From a virus, in IMG/VR virus record IMGVR_UViG_3300020416_000065, positions 1 through 24,153 of that record: DNA of 24,153 nucleotides, one strand, 5' to 3'. The notes under the pieces were generated by a model. That model was given only the letters and a program-made list of their open reading frames with translations. It ran no database searches and had not been told where the DNA came from. Position numbers and translations under genes: made by a program. Shown here piece by piece: positions 23,838 to 24,153 of the stretch. Within the stretch, counting starts at the first letter, position 1. Every line of letters starts with the position of its first letter.

Positions 23838-24004
23838 TTAAATCCTTTTGAAGTTTTTGATTCTATAAGAGCAAGTTCCTCTTTAATAACTCTTAATTGA
23901 TTTTTCATCAATTTTAATTCCTCATCACTATAAAGATGATCTTGCTTAAGTAACCTTTCAAGCATCTTTATTAATCTTCTTGATCTACTAGTCGGGGTAG
24001 CCAT
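23834..24004 (-). CDS. Small basic helical protein upstream of thyX
   Basis: A 56-residue protein from ATG 24002-24004. The frame is open upstream to 24073, but that part is a Met/Leu-rich shadow of the neighbouring acidic gene. The sequence is MATPTSRSRRLIKMLERLLK followed by QDHLYSDEELKLMKNQLRVI, ending SKTSKGFK: two predicted helices, basic overall. I recall a similar small protein in other cyanophage-like genomes, function unknown. It overlaps the upstream gene by 17 nt and thyX by 4 nt (ATGA). Confidence 0.6.
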   Translation of the reverse strand: MATPTSRSRRLIKMLERLLKQDHLYSDEELKLMKNQLRVIKEELALIESKTSKGFK

Positions 24005-24153
24005 CGTCATCATCATAGAGTTCATCATAATCAGTAATTGGATTTTCAAATGCTTTAGAATGTTTATAAGCATCTACATCAGAATAAACTTCTGCTTTCA
24101 AAGAATCTACTAATAGTTCTAAATTACGAACTATTAATTTTAACTTGTCTTTT
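23988..24153 (-). CDS. Partial CDS, C-terminus of a small acidic protein
   Basis: The start lies beyond the right edge; 54 codons and a TAG (23988-23990) are visible. The visible protein has a helical heptad-like start (KDKLKLIVRNLELLVDSLKAE), then VYSDVDAYKHSK and a very acidic end (DYDELYDDDDGYPD). Translated by hand. It overlaps the 56-residue gene by 17 nt and appears to be in the same operon. I do not recognise a function; it may be a small protein conserved with its neighbour in marine T4-like phages. Confidence 0.55.
   Translation of the reverse strand, partial: KDKLKLIVRNLELLVDSLKAEVYSDVDAYKHSKAFENPITDYDELYDDDDGYPD

Overview
The window is a gene-dense, AT-rich stretch of a tailed-phage genome with T4-type (myovirus) architecture. 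The closest match in my memory is the marine T4-like phages of picocyanobacteria (Prochlorococcus/Synechococcus). The evidence is the replication trio gp33-gp59-gp32, a T4-type baseplate gene set, phoH and thyX, a DUF1825-type protein otherwise known from cyanobacteria and their phages, and very large beta-rich and collagen-like fibre proteins. No photosynthesis gene lies in the window, so the host is an inference; a phage of another marine bacterium (e.g. a pelagiphage) is not excluded. No tRNA, IS element, integrase or CRISPR array was seen. No gene-free stretch longer than about 60 bases exists.

Layout. (1) About 1-16294, minus strand: a late structural operon. In transcription order it encodes a tube-fold protein (gp54-like), gp26, a small gp51-like protein, two related tape-measure-like proteins, the gp27-like hub, a gp5-like OB-fold hub without lysozyme, a separate beta-helical needle protein, a 1146-residue gp10-like/fibre protein, a 329-residue virion protein and a collagen-like fibre that runs off the left edge. 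(2) 16330-19137, plus strand: gp4, an unrecognised conserved-looking protein, gp48 and gp53. (3) 19138-19168: a bidirectional terminator separating the two converging units. (4) 19167-24153, minus strand: replication and metabolism genes, transcribed from the right edge: a partial ORF, a 56-residue ORF, thyX, an 84-residue ORF, phoH, a PD-(D/E)XK exonuclease, gp33, a 69-residue ORF, gp59, a DUF1825 protein and gp32.

Regulation. A CTAAATA or GATAAATA box, resembling T4 late promoters, sits 20-28 nt before the start codon in most of the non-coding gaps ahead of structural genes. gp32 has its own sigma70-type promoter (TTGACG-N17-TATAAT), followed by a leader made of four phased ATCCRA repeats. 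gp33, the late-transcription coactivator, lies in an operon that itself contains a late-type box.

Most notable signal: gp26 ends in a perfect -1 slippery heptamer (T TTT TTC), four codons before its stop codon counting the slip codons. A Shine-Dalgarno-like GAGGGG lies 8 nt upstream, and the -1 frame is exactly the frame of the downstream gp51-like gene. This predicts a gp26/gp26-51 pair equivalent to the lambda G/GT tail-assembly chaperones, placed directly before the tape-measure genes.
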